Source: Winogradskyella sp. (lineage in GTDB: Bacteria > Bacteroidota > Bacteroidia > Flavobacteriales > Flavobacteriaceae). From it: DNA of 64,000 bases. Made by a program: the position numbers and the translations under genes. Shown piece by piece: positions 9,076 to 18,263 of this stretch. The notes below the pieces were generated by a model. That model did no database searches, was not told where the DNA came from, and was given only the letters and a program-made list of their open reading frames with translations. Location of the stretch: the NCBI RefSeq assembly GCF_013213835.1, contig NZ_JABSSU010000004.1, positions 372,001 to 436,000 of the forward strand, in the 5' to 3' direction. Within the stretch, counting starts at the first letter, position 1, and each line of letters begins with the position of its first letter.

Positions 9076-10851
9076 ATGAACTTAACTAAATCAATATCAC
9101 TACTATTTTTAATACTTATAACTAGTATTGCAACTTCTCAAGATGTGAAGTTTGAAGCGAAAGTAAGTAAGAAGAAACTTGGAGTAAACGAAAGATTACG
9201 CATCGACTTTGAGATGAATAAAGACGGTGATAATTTTGTGCCACCAAGCTTTGATGGTTTTACTGTTGTTGGTGGACCTAACACTTCTCTAATGAACTCT
9301 TACGTTAATGGTAAGAAAACGTATCAAAAGACTTATAGTTACTTTTTAGCACCTAATAAGAAAGGTAAGCTAACTATAAAGCAGGCTAAAATTGAAATTG
9401 AAGGAGAAATTTATAAGACTTTCCCAATTACTGTAACAGTTACTAACGCTGTAGATAGGCCAAATGCACCACCAGGTGCAGCAGATATTGCTGATGATAA
9501 TATTCATCTTATTGCTGAGGTTTCAAAAACAAATCCTTATTTAAATGAACCTGTAACTGTTGTGTATAAGTTATATGTTTCTAGAGAAGTTGGTATAGAT
9601 GGTAATTGGCGCGAAAAACAAACACCCAGATATAATGATTTTTGGAGTCAGAATATTGAAATTAAAGGTCTTAATGTTCAGAAGACAAAGTATAAAGGTG
9701 AAGATTATAGATATGTTGTTTTAAGAAAAACAGTGCTTTACCCGCAAAAATCTGGTAAGCTAAAAATTGAACCTTTAGTCTTAGATGTAAATGTTGAAGT
9801 GCCGTCAGGTCGTACGGATATTTTTGGCAGACAATTAATGACCAAAGTCCCAAAAACAGTTACAGCAGGAAGCCGTACTTTAAACGTTAAGCCTCTACCA
9901 GAGCAAGGAAAGCCGGCTGACTATAAGGGAGCTGTAGGTAATTTTTCATTTAGCGTTACAACATCTAAGACGCAACTGGATGCAACAGAATCTTTACAAG
10001 CTACGGTTGAGGTTTCAGGTAAAGGAAATATGAATTTATTCGAATTACCAGAATTGACTACTCCAAGTTCACTAGAAGTTTACGAACCAGAACATAAAGA
10101 AAATATTCGTACAACTTTGAGTGGCATGCAAGGTCGAGTATCTGATACGTATACTATAGTACCGCAATATCGTGGAAAATACCCATTGCCACCAATCTCA
10201 TTCTCATATTTTGATTTAGCTACTGAAACTTATAAACGTATTACTTCAGATGAGATTATTATAGATGTTTTAAAAGGTCCAACAGCAGGTTCAAATAGCA
10301 CAACCAATGACACTGTAGACAGTCCAAAACAGACAGTGACAACAAGTGGATCTTTTGCGTTTATAAAAACAACATCAAATTGGGTAACGATTTCGGAGGA
10401 AAAGTTTTTTAAATCAAATTTATTTTGGGCATTACTTCTTATTCCATTCTTATGTATTCCGATAGCAATTATTCTTAGAAAGAAACAAGATGCGCGCAAT
10501 GCTGATGTTAAGGGCATGAAAAGAAGAAAAGCAGATAAGTTGGCTAAAAAATACTTAAGTGAAGCAAAGAAAAACTTAGGCCAGAAAGAAACGTTTTATG
10601 AGTCACTGGAGCGTGCTTTACACAATTATTTAAAAGCAAAATTACATATTGAAACTAGTGATTTTAATAAAGAAAAGATTCAAGGTTTACTTATTGATCT
10701 AAAGGTTGAAAGTGCAATTGTATCGGATTTTATTTCAATATTAGAAAGTTGTGAATTAGCAAGATATACTCCAATTACACAGGTAACAATGGAGAATGAT
10801 TATGAGAAAGCAGCCAAAACCATTTCGTCAATAGATAAACAAATGAGATAA
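9076..10851 (+). CDS. batD: BatD, oxygen-tolerance membrane protein
   Basis: A 591-residue BatD. It has a signal peptide (to about residue 21), repeated beta-sandwich domains through residue 400 with the family phrase PTLNEPVTVVYKLY-like (seen here as NPYLNEPVTVVYKLYVS), one transmembrane helix at about 452-469 and a cytoplasmic helical domain. Only 2 bp separate it from batE. The large periplasmic part suggests a binding or scaffold role; no enzymatic motif is visible. Confidence 0.93.
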   Translation: MNLTKSISLLFLILITSIATSQDVKFEAKVSKKKLGVNERLRIDFEMNKDGDNFVPPSFDGFTVVGGPNTSLMNSYVNGKKTYQKTYSYFLAPNKKGKLTIKQAKIEIEGEIYKTFPITVTVTNAVDRPNAPPGAADIADDNIHLIAEVSKTNPYLNEPVTVVYKLYVSREVGIDGNWREKQTPRYNDFWSQNIEIKGLNVQKTKYKGEDYRYVVLRKTVLYPQKSGKLKIEPLVLDVNVEVPSGRTDIFGRQLMTKVPKTVTAGSRTLNVKPLPEQGKPADYKGAVGNFSFSVTTSKTQLDATESLQATVEVSGKGNMNLFELPELTTPSSLEVYEPEHKENIRTTLSGMQGRVSDTYTIVPQYRGKYPLPPISFSYFDLATETYKRITSDEIIIDVLKGPTAGSNSTTNDTVDSPKQTVTTSGSFAFIKTTSNWVTISEEKFFKSNLFWALLLIPFLCIPIAIILRKKQDARNADVKGMKRRKADKLAKKYLSEAKKNLGQKETFYESLERALHNYLKAKLHIETSDFNKEKIQGLLIDLKVESAIVSDFISILESCELARYTPITQVTMENDYEKAAKTISSIDKQMR

Positions 10852-10852
10852 C

Positions 10853-11611
10853 ATGAGAGCGATACTACTTTTATTTACGGTTTGTTTTAGTGTGTTGAGC
10901 TTTTCTCAGAATGATGCATTATTTGATGAAGCAAACAAACTATATAACGATAAAAAATATGCTGAATCTATTGAGAAGTATGAATCAATTTTAAACTCTG
11001 GTATACATTCAGCAGAACTGTACCATAATTTGGGTAATGCCAATTATAAACTTAATAATACAGCTCAAAGTATTTATTATTTTGAAAAAGCTTTATTGTT
11101 AAATCCAGATGACAGTGAGATTAAAAATAACTTAAGGTATGCTGAGAAAATGCGCATTGATGCGATTGATAAAGTACCTAAGGTAGGTTTTGCAAGAATC
11201 GTAAACAATATTGTAAACACATTTTCTGCGGATTCATGGGCTAAAATTGCCATATCAGGTGTCATTCTATTTGTGCTACTCTTTTTAATGTACCATTTTG
11301 CTTATGCAACTACAAGAAAGCGGATTGCATTTATTGTAAGTGCTATAAGTCTCATTGTAGCTTGTTTTTCTGTATTTATGGCTTTTCAGAAAGAGCGATT
11401 ACATAAAAAAGATAATCCTGCAATTGTATTTGCCCAAGAAAGTAGAGTAAAGGCTGAGGCTAATAAAAGTTCTGAGGAAGTTTTCAGACTTCATGAAGGC
11501 ACTAAAGTTCAGGTACTAGAAACCTATGAAGATTGGAGTAAGATCAAATTGTCTGACGACTCAACCGGATGGATTCTTAGCGCTGATATACAATTACTAC
11601 GCTCTTTTTAA
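10853..11611 (+). CDS. batE: BatE, TPR and SH3-like membrane protein
   Basis: A 252-residue protein with a signal peptide, three TPR repeats (about 20-100; YHNLGNANYKLNN is a clear TPR core), two transmembrane helices (about 130-150 and 155-175) and a C-terminal bacterial SH3 domain ending in DDSTGWILSADIQLL. It closes the Bat operon. The SH3 fold suggests binding to peptidoglycan or a protein partner. Confidence 0.92.
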   Translation: MRAILLLFTVCFSVLSFSQNDALFDEANKLYNDKKYAESIEKYESILNSGIHSAELYHNLGNANYKLNNTAQSIYYFEKALLLNPDDSEIKNNLRYAEKMRIDAIDKVPKVGFARIVNNIVNTFSADSWAKIAISGVILFVLLFLMYHFAYATTRKRIAFIVSAISLIVACFSVFMAFQKERLHKKDNPAIVFAQESRVKAEANKSSEEVFRLHEGTKVQVLETYEDWSKIKLSDDSTGWILSADIQLLRSF

Positions 11612-11665
11612 GACATAATATCTTTGATAATTCATAGTTAATGCTATATTTGTTAGGCACAACCT

Positions 11666-11959
11666 ATGATTTTAAAGCAAAACTTAGCACTCTGCTTAAT
11701 GATTCTGTTCATGGCAATTGTAAGTGCTCCAACAATTATTCTGTCCATAGAAGACTCTGTGGATACTACAATATTATATGGTTGTAATGAGGAAGAAGAA
11801 TTGGAGGATTTTGAACTTCTTTTTGAAATGACCTCAATCATAACTCTAGATACATTCACAACAAAATTTGATGGTACAAGAGACGCTTATTCGCAAAAGA
11901 ACTACTTACAACCACATCTCAATTTAGTGCTGCCACCTCCAGAGTTCTTATCGGTTTAA
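11666..11959 (+). CDS. Small conserved-type hypothetical membrane/secreted protein
   Basis: A 97-residue protein with one N-terminal hydrophobic segment (LALCLMILFMAIVSAPTIIL, residues 7-26) followed by an acidic stretch NEEEELEDFELLFEM. I do not recognise the family. It sits 54 bp after batE and 87 bp before a SulP transporter gene. The codon use and A-rich start region look like those of a real gene. Confidence 0.6.
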   Translation: MILKQNLALCLMILFMAIVSAPTIILSIEDSVDTTILYGCNEEEELEDFELLFEMTSIITLDTFTTKFDGTRDAYSQKNYLQPHLNLVLPPPEFLSV

Positions 11960-12046
11960 AATCAATCATCAATAGATTTTAAGAATCTGTAACTAACTAA
12001 ATCATGTTTTAGAGTTTATCTCTAAAACTACAATCAATTTATCATT

Positions 12047-13654
12047 ATGTTTAAAACACTAAAAAGTGATTTTCCGGCAAGTATTGTCGTTTTTTTCGTT
12101 GCCCTGCCATTATGTTTAGGAATAGCATTGGCTAGTGGTGCTCCGTTGTTCTCAGGTTTAATCGCAGGCATTGTAGGAGGTATTATTGTAGGGTTTTTAA
12201 GTGGCTCTCAGATTGGTGTCAGTGGACCTGCCGCAGGATTAGCTGCCATTGTATTATTGGCTATTCAAAATTTCACTAAAGAGTTTGGTGATCCAATAAT
12301 GGGTTTCAAAGTATTTTTAGTTACCGTTGTATTAGCAGGTATTTTACAAATAGTTTTTGGAATATTAAAGCTAGGTATTATTGGGTACTATTTTCCTTCT
12401 TCTGTAATAAAAGGAATGCTTACAGGTATTGGCGTTATTATAATTCTTAAGCAAATACCACACTTTTTTGGCTATGATAAAGAGCCCGAAGGTGCTGATA
12501 GCTTTGTTGAGGCTTCTGGTGAAAATACATTTTCGGCTATTTTTTCAGCTATAGATGATATCACTATTGGCTCTACTATAATAGGTGTAGTGAGTTTAAT
12601 CATTTTAATTCTTTGGAGTAATGTCTTAATGAAAAAAGGAAAGTTTTTTGAACTCGTTCAAGGTCCTTTAGTTGCAGTTGTGGTTGGTATTATATTTTAT
12701 TTATTAACCAGCGGCAACGAATTATTAGCGATTGAAACAACACATTTAGTAAATGTTCCTGTTCCTGATGGTATTGAATCGTTTGCAAGTCAGTTTAGTT
12801 TTCCATACTTCGCAGTTATAGCGAGACCAGATGTGATTTTAACAGCTTTTACAATTGCATTAGTGGCTTCTCTGGAAACACTGCTTTGTGTGGAAGCGAC
12901 AGATAAATTAGATCCTCACAAAAGAGTAACACCAACAAATAGAGAGTTATTGGCTCAAGGTGCTGGGAATATTGTTTCTGGGTTAATAGGTGGATTACCT
13001 ATTACACAAGTGATAGTGCGCAGTTCCGCAAATATTCAATCTGGTGGTCAATCTAAAGCTAGTGCTATTATTCATGGTTTTTTATTATTGATTTCGGTAG
13101 TAACTATTCCTCATGTGCTTAACTATATTCCATTATCCGTTTTGGCAGCCATACTTTTTATTGTGGGTTATAAACTCGCAAAACCTTCGACTTTTAAAGC
13201 CATGTATAAAGGTGGTTGGACACAATTTGTACCTTTTATAATTACTGTTGTCGGTATTGTGTTCATGGATTTACTTAAAGGTATCGGTTTAGGTCTTGCG
13301 GTTGGTATTTTTGTGGTATTATATAGAAGTTTTCAGAATTCACACTTCTTACATAAAGAAGGTGAAGATGTTGATGATGGCAAGATAAAAATGACCTTAG
13401 CAGAAGAAGTAACCTTTTTTAACAAAGGTGCCATTTTGAAGGAATTAGATAATTTACCTGAGAACACCTATTTTGAATTAGATGTAAGGAAAACAACGTA
13501 TTTAGATAATGATATTATCGAAATTCTTGAAGATTTTGCTATTAAAGCTAGAGAACGAAATATTACAATAAAGCTATATTCAGAACGTGGAACCGTTGAA
13601 AACCCTCAGAGTTTTGTAAGGTTCTTTAAGGAAAACCCAAAACTTAATCAATAG
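12047..13654 (+). CDS. SulP-family inorganic anion transporter with STAS domain
   Basis: A 535-residue SLC26/SulP transporter. The N-terminus shows the family phrase DFPASIVVFFVALPLCLGIALASGAP-like transmembrane helix 1 (residues 5-30) and SGPAAGLAAIV in helix 3. About 12-14 helices extend to residue 430, followed by a cytoplasmic STAS domain (about 440-530) with LDNDIIEILEDFA. Substrate (sulfate, bicarbonate or another anion) is not decidable. In marine Bacteroidetes such genes often import bicarbonate when next to carbonic anhydrase, but no carbonic anhydrase gene is adjacent here. Confidence 0.93.
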   Translation: MFKTLKSDFPASIVVFFVALPLCLGIALASGAPLFSGLIAGIVGGIIVGFLSGSQIGVSGPAAGLAAIVLLAIQNFTKEFGDPIMGFKVFLVTVVLAGILQIVFGILKLGIIGYYFPSSVIKGMLTGIGVIIILKQIPHFFGYDKEPEGADSFVEASGENTFSAIFSAIDDITIGSTIIGVVSLIILILWSNVLMKKGKFFELVQGPLVAVVVGIIFYLLTSGNELLAIETTHLVNVPVPDGIESFASQFSFPYFAVIARPDVILTAFTIALVASLETLLCVEATDKLDPHKRVTPTNRELLAQGAGNIVSGLIGGLPITQVIVRSSANIQSGGQSKASAIIHGFLLLISVVTIPHVLNYIPLSVLAAILFIVGYKLAKPSTFKAMYKGGWTQFVPFIITVVGIVFMDLLKGIGLGLAVGIFVVLYRSFQNSHFLHKEGEDVDDGKIKMTLAEEVTFFNKGAILKELDNLPENTYFELDVRKTTYLDNDIIEILEDFAIKARERNITIKLYSERGTVENPQSFVRFFKENPKLNQ

Positions 13655-13670
13655 ATAATGACTTAATTGG

Positions 13671-13699
13671 GCCACTCTTTCTTAACGAGTGGCTTTTTT
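13671..13699 (+). terminator. Intrinsic terminator after SulP gene
   Basis: Perfect 7-bp stem GCCACTC/GAGTGGC with a 9-nt loop and six T. It lies between the convergent SulP and cvpA genes and overlaps the cvpA stop codon. Confidence 0.85.
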
Positions 13700-14225
13700 A
13701 TGCGGTTTCGTCCGTGGTGGTTTCAGTTGAGTCTTCTAGCTCATCACTTTTAATAAGTGTTGGAAATAATATTGGTGCAATAGATTTAACAGGACTGTAA
13801 AGCACACTCTGTTCAATATCTTCATCTTCTAAAAATGGTAAAGCATTGTTAAGTTTGTTAAAAACAATAAGAAGAACACTTAAAATTAGTCCAATCTTTA
13901 ATGCACCAAATGCACCTCCAAGTAGTTTGTTTAACATACCTAATGCAGCAAAGTCAGCAAGTTTGGTTAATGCTTTGCCTGCTAAGCTAATCGCGAAAAC
14001 AATTACAATAAAGGTGATTGCAAATGCCACTATATTTATAGTTTTAAGATTCCAATCTACTTTAGTTTGAATTAAATCTGCTGCGTAGAAACTAAAGTGA
14101 ATTGCACCATAAACACCCAACACAAGCGCTAAAAGTGAGGCGACTTCAACAAATAGTCCTTTCATGATACCTCTAACTAATCCAAATAATAGGGCGGCTC
14201 CTAAAATAATATCTATAAAACTCAT
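13698..14225 (-). CDS. cvpA: CvpA-family membrane protein
   Basis: A 175-residue four-helix inner membrane protein of the CvpA/colicin V production family. Seen: the opening FIDIILGAALLFGLVRGIMK (GxxxG-rich first helix), further helices at about 25-45, 62-82 and 100-122, and an acidic soluble C-terminus. The family supports envelope homeostasis in proteobacteria. Its stop lies inside the terminator of the convergent SulP gene. Confidence 0.88.
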   Translation of the reverse strand: MSFIDIILGAALLFGLVRGIMKGLFVEVASLLALVLGVYGAIHFSFYAADLIQTKVDWNLKTINIVAFAITFIVIVFAISLAGKALTKLADFAALGMLNKLLGGAFGALKIGLILSVLLIVFNKLNNALPFLEDEDIEQSVLYSPVKSIAPILFPTLIKSDELEDSTETTTDETA

Positions 14226-14407
14226 TGACTTAGTTGTTTAGACAAAAATACATCATTTTTTAAGTTGAAAAATATCCAAATCTTATAAAGCACATCGCTC
14301 TATTTAAAGATATTTTTGAATTTAATATAATAACGTGGATGAAGCCGTATTAGTTTATTAAATTTGAAACTTCTAAAAAATGAAGGCAGAAAATAGAGTT
14401 TAGAATC

Positions 14408-14764
14408 ATGGCGAGAGACGAAAAACTTAAAGAACGATGGGAATTGGTAGTGGAGAAACTCTCTAATCAGTTTGCGGATGGAGACACCTTAGATTTAGAT
14501 TCAATTATCTATTTAATAGGTGTTCAAGAACTTGGTCAATTGCATCGTGAGTTTAAAAAAGATCAAAAATTAGATTTAATGCATATTGCCATTTGTATAG
14601 TTTTAGAACCCTATGGATTTTATGAATTTGATTTTGTAGACGAAGATGGTTGGCCACATTATAAAGTAAAAGCACAATTGCCTTTTCTTAAGGCAGGAGA
14701 GCAAAGTGTATTAATGAAAGAAGCAATCGTAAACTATTTTGTAGAAACTGAGTATATAGATTAA
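14408..14764 (+). CDS. Conserved-type hypothetical protein upstream of pheS
   Basis: A 118-residue soluble, mildly acidic protein with no signal peptide or known catalytic motif. The middle region (IIYLIGVQELGQLHREFKKD) looks helical, and the C-terminal half has LEPYGFYEFDFVDEDGWPHY. I cannot name the family. It is transcribed with pheS, 66 bp downstream. Confidence 0.75.
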   Translation: MARDEKLKERWELVVEKLSNQFADGDTLDLDSIIYLIGVQELGQLHREFKKDQKLDLMHIAICIVLEPYGFYEFDFVDEDGWPHYKVKAQLPFLKAGEQSVLMKEAIVNYFVETEYID

Positions 14765-14830
14765 GTTTTTATAAATTTGCGGTTCAAAATAAAAACTCAA
14801 TTACCTGATAATTAACAGGTATAGCATAAG

Positions 14831-15850
14831 ATGATAGACAAGTTAAAAGAGCTTATAGCTGAAGCAGAGGAATTTACGGCACAGTCAAAAGAAGAAGTTG
14901 AGGCGTTTAGAATTAAATACCTTGGTTCTAAAGGATTATTGAAGCAATATTTTGCTGAATTTAAAAATGTTGCTAACGAACAAAAGAAAGAGTTTGGGCA
15001 AACTATAAACCAGCTTAAAAAAACTGCTGAAGAGAAAGTAAACACGCTAAAAGAAGCTCTTGAAAGTTTAGAAGAAGATAAAGGTATTTATGGTGATTTA
15101 TCTCGTCCTGGAGAGCCAGTATCTCTTGGTGCGCGCCATCCAATTTCTATTGTAAAGAATGAAATCATCGATATTTTTTCAAGGATTGGTTTTAACGTAA
15201 GTGAAGGTCCGGAGATTGAAGATGATTGGCATAACTTTACAGCCTTAAACTTACCAGAATATCATCCTGCTAGAGATATGCAGGATACCTTTTTTATTCA
15301 GACAGATCCAGATATATTATTACGTACACATACCAGTTCTGTACAGGTACGTTACATGGAAAATAATAAGCCACCAATAAGAACTATTTCGCCAGGTAGA
15401 GTTTATAGAAATGAAGCTATCTCTGCGCGTTCACATTGTTTCTTTCATCAGGTAGAAGGCTTGTATATTGATAAGGATGTGAGTTTTGCTGATTTAAAAC
15501 AAACACTTCAATATTTCACAACAGAAATGTTTGGCAAATCTAAGATTAGATTACGTCCATCTTACTTTCCGTTCACAGAACCTAGTGCAGAGGTTGATGT
15601 GTATTGGGGACTTGAAACCGAAACAGATTATAAAATCACTAAAGGTACAGGTTGGTTAGAGATAATGGGTTGTGGTATGGTAGACCCTAACGTATTAGAA
15701 AACTGCGGCATTGACTCTAAAGTGTATTCTGGTTTCGCATTCGGAATGGGAATAGATCGTATTGCGATGCTACTTAACCAAATTAGTGATATTCGTTTAT
15801 TAAGCGAAAATGATGTCCGTTTCTTAGAGCAGTTTAAGTCAGCACTTTAA
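14831..15850 (+). CDS. pheS: Phenylalanine--tRNA ligase alpha subunit
   Basis: A 339-residue class II synthetase catalytic subunit, at its usual length. The N-terminal coiled coil (about 1-85) binds tRNA-Phe. Motif 2 region: [11 protein letters not shown] and FHQVEGL. Motif 3: [15 protein letters not shown] near the C-terminus. It charges tRNA-Phe together with PheT, which is not in this window. The alpha and beta genes are therefore split, as is common in Bacteroidetes. Confidence 0.97.
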   Translation: MIDKLKELIAEAEEFTAQSKEEVEAFRIKYLGSKGLLKQYFAEFKNVANEQKKEFGQTINQLKKTAEEKVNTLKEALESLEEDKGIYGDLSRPGEPVSLGARHPISIVKNEIIDIFSRIGFNVSEGPEIEDDWHNFTALNLPEYHPARDMQDTFFIQTDPDILLRTHTSSVQVRYMENNKPPIRTISPGRVYRNEAISARSHCFFHQVEGLYIDKDVSFADLKQTLQYFTTEMFGKSKIRLRPSYFPFTEPSAEVDVYWGLETETDYKITKGTGWLEIMGCGMVDPNVLENCGIDSKVYSGFAFGMGIDRIAMLLNQISDIRLLSENDVRFLEQFKSAL

Positions 15851-15854
15851 AGTC

Positions 15855-16250
15855 GTGAAAAAAGACATCACCATCCCCGAAGTTAAAGGTGTTCATATTG
15901 CCGTTGTACGAAAGTAGCAAAAAACATCAGAAGATTCGGACTGGTTTGCATATATCATAAATGATTCTGATAGGGATTTAGATACTGTTTTAATTGTATC
16001 ACAAGGGTACTCAGAGTCGAAGATGACACCTCCTATGAGACATTCAATTGCTAACCTACCAGCTAAAAGTTACGCGAAAATTGAGTTTTTACAAGAGAAG
16101 GTGCTAGAACTTAATAATACCTTTAAGGTCACTTTTTTTGATGGTAATCAAATGTTTGATAAAACCTATCTTTTTAGAAAGAATACCATTAATCAGAAAG
16201 CGCTACAGAATATTCCTTTAATGGAAGTGAAAGGTGTTTTAATCAAATAA
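15855..16250 (+). pseudogene. Small conserved-type gene interrupted by an in-frame TAG
   Basis: A GTG at 15855, five bases after pheS, opens a frame that continues in phase to the stop at 16248-16250 but is broken by a TAG at codon 21 (15915-15917). The residues before it (KKDITIPEVKGVHIAVV) and after it (DWFAYIINDSDRDLDTVLIV, then MTPPMRHSI and KSYAKIEFLQ) read as one continuous protein of about 131 residues, a kind often found after pheS in flavobacteria. Translation could resume at the ATG at 16023 to give 75 residues, but that would lack the N-terminal third. Nonsense mutation or a sequencing error are the two readings. Confidence 0.7.
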
Positions 16251-16257
16251 TAGTGCT

Positions 16258-16509
16258 ATGGATGCTTTAAAAAAAGAACTACAACAGTTATCTAAAGATC
16301 CTATTCTTTCAAAAAAGCATAGAAATAAAAAATTACTCGTTTATTTAGTAAGAACACTAATTGCCGTTACAATCATATACTTTCTATGGGATTATGATTG
16401 GGTAAAATGGGTGTTGTATATCTACATACCTTTAAATCTTATATCCTTAATATCAATTCTAGGATGGAATTACTTCCTTAATAAGCGATTAGCAAAAACT
16501 CAAAAGTAA
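16258..16509 (+). CDS. Small two-helix membrane protein
   Basis: An 83-residue protein with basic N-terminus (DALKKELQQL...SKKHRNKKLL), two predicted helices (about 28-43 and 50-71; RTLIAVTIIYFLWDYDW and VLYIYIPLNLISLISILGW) and a basic tail. Only 7 bp after the broken gene, so probably in the pheS transcript. Family not recognised. Confidence 0.7.
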   Translation: MDALKKELQQLSKDPILSKKHRNKKLLVYLVRTLIAVTIIYFLWDYDWVKWVLYIYIPLNLISLISILGWNYFLNKRLAKTQK

Positions 16510-16549
16510 ATTGATGAGATTATGGCTTTTGATGAAGAAGAGTAGATTT

Positions 16550-16714
16550 TTACTTTCGAAAAAGGGCTATAAAACCACCAATTATTCCTAGTGAGAAGGC
16601 TACAATAGCGATATAATCTATAGTTTTATATGTAGGCTGATCTAGAAAATAATATATAAAATAAACAAAAATTACTTGTCTAAATATTAGATATAGTGGT
16701 TGTTTTATTTCAAT
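16550..16714 (-). CDS. Possible 54-residue membrane ORF without a normal start codon
   Basis: Directly after the RDD gene stop and in the same frame, 56 codons are open and encode a convincing small membrane protein with helices around FRQVIFVYFIYYFLDQP and YIAIVAFSLGIIGGFIALF, ending RK. No ATG, GTG or TTG is in frame; the first plausible codon is ATT (16712-16714). It may start at ATT, or be a former C-terminal extension or a separate gene that lost its start. Confidence 0.35.
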   Translation of the reverse strand: MEIKQPLYLIFRQVIFVYFIYYFLDQPTYKTIDYIAIVAFSLGIIGGFIALFRK

Positions 16715-16720
16715 TTTCTT

Positions 16721-17110
16721 TTAAGAGTTGTCCTTTATTACAAAGGTTTTAGAAAGTACGTCATGGATAGCCCTTTCGTCATCGCTAACTCCTGAGGGTA
16801 AACTTATGAATCTAGATAAAGACCTAATAGCAAGTTGCATTATTGAAGGTTCATTTCCGCTTTTATCCACTACGAGGTTTTGTGTCTGACACTTTCCTAA
16901 AGTACGTCCTGAGTTTATTTCAGATAAAAAGTAATACAAGAATCTGCAGAAATAATAAATTAAAACAGTAGTTGTTATTCCAGTGTACGTTATCCAAGCA
17001 AAACCAACACCTATTGCAGACGAGACTGCAAAATCGATCCAGAAGTTTTCAGCCCTATCATCGACGCTAGCAAAAAATAGATTTTTATATTCAGTATTGG
17101 TGACTTTCAA
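16721..17110 (-). CDS. RDD-family membrane protein
   Basis: A 129-residue membrane protein with two N-terminal helices (about 27-48, 50-66) and the RDD-type C-terminal signature GRTLGKCQTQNLVVD followed by LAIRSLSRFISLP. The opening RAENFWIDFAV corresponds to the Arg/Asp element that names the family. Function unknown; some members are ion antiporters. It lies 8 bp after gpsA, so probably one transcript. Confidence 0.8.
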   Translation of the reverse strand: MKVTNTEYKNLFFASVDDRAENFWIDFAVSSAIGVGFAWITYTGITTTVLIYYFCRFLYYFLSEINSGRTLGKCQTQNLVVDKSGNEPSIMQLAIRSLSRFISLPSGVSDDERAIHDVLSKTFVIKDNS

Positions 17111-17118
17111 GCCAATTC

Positions 17119-18120
17119 TTAATCCAACTGTTCAGTCAGTTTTTTAAAGACTTTTTTAGGGTTTTTGTTTTCGTATAACACCGCATAAACCGCATCTATA
17201 ATTGGCAATCTTGTTTTCTTTAGATTTTTCTTATTGAGTAAGTGAGCACTCTTAGTAGCATAATAACCTTCTGCAATCATGTTCATTTCCATCTGTGCTG
17301 ATTTTACCGTATAACCTTTTCCTATCATGTTGCCAAACATACGGTTACGAGAGAAAATAGAATATCCAGTAACGAGCAAATCACCTAGATATGCTGAGTT
17401 GTTGATGTTACGTTTCATTTTGTGCATTTTCTTAATGAAACGTTTCATTTCTCTAATGGCGTTACTCATTAATACACTCTGAAAATTGTCACCATAACCC
17501 AATCCATGTGCAATACCAGCTGCAATAGCATAAATATTTTTAAGCATTACAGCATACTCTACACCAATAATATCATCACTAATTTTAGTCTTTATGTAAG
17601 AGCTCGAAAATTTATCGGCAATCTCTTGTGCTTTTTTAGCATCAGCACACGAAATCGTTAAGTATGATAAACGTTCTAGCGCTACTTCTTCAGCATGGCA
17701 AGGGCCAGCAATAACAGCAATATTTTCAAACGGAATATAATAGATGTCATGAAAATGTTCACCAACTAATAAACCAGATTCTGGAATGATACCTTTTACC
17801 GCAGAGACCACAGTTTTTTCACTAATATTTACTGAAAGTTTCAGTAATTCAGAATGCATAAAAGCCGAAGGAATTACAAAAATGAGAACATCTGCCCATG
17901 ATGCTATTTCATTCATGTCATTACTGAGTTTTAACTGCTCAGTATGAAACTCTACAGAACTGAGATAACTAGGATTATGCTGTTCATTTTTAATGTGCTC
18001 TTTAATGGTTTCGCTACGCATATACCAGCCAACTTCATTTAAGTTTTCGCAAAGCATTTTTACAATTGCCGTTGCCCAACTACCAGAACCAAATACAGCA
18101 TATTTTTTAGTGTCACTCAT
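17119..18120 (-). CDS. gpsA: NAD(P)H-dependent glycerol-3-phosphate dehydrogenase
   Basis: A 333-residue cytosolic dehydrogenase that reduces dihydroxyacetone phosphate to sn-glycerol 3-phosphate for phospholipid synthesis. Rossmann motif FGSGSWATA (GxGxxA) at residues 10-18; AGPCHAEE near 140; the catalytic-lysine segment MLKNIYAIAAGIAHGLGYGD near 193-212. Length is normal for the family. Confidence 0.95.
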   Translation of the reverse strand: MSDTKKYAVFGSGSWATAIVKMLCENLNEVGWYMRSETIKEHIKNEQHNPSYLSSVEFHTEQLKLSNDMNEIASWADVLIFVIPSAFMHSELLKLSVNISEKTVVSAVKGIIPESGLLVGEHFHDIYYIPFENIAVIAGPCHAEEVALERLSYLTISCADAKKAQEIADKFSSSYIKTKISDDIIGVEYAVMLKNIYAIAAGIAHGLGYGDNFQSVLMSNAIREMKRFIKKMHKMKRNINNSAYLGDLLVTGYSIFSRNRMFGNMIGKGYTVKSAQMEMNMIAEGYYATKSAHLLNKKNLKKTRLPIIDAVYAVLYENKNPKKVFKKLTEQLD

Positions 18121-18263
18121 ATATTATAGTGTGAATTTAGTTACCCAAAAGTAAACAAAATTTAAAGAATTATTAGGTTGTGAAAAGTGTTAGTCTATGA
18201 GTCAATTTTCATTTTGGCATAGGTTTTGAATTTACTTCAATAGAAACCTTAAAACCATTAATT

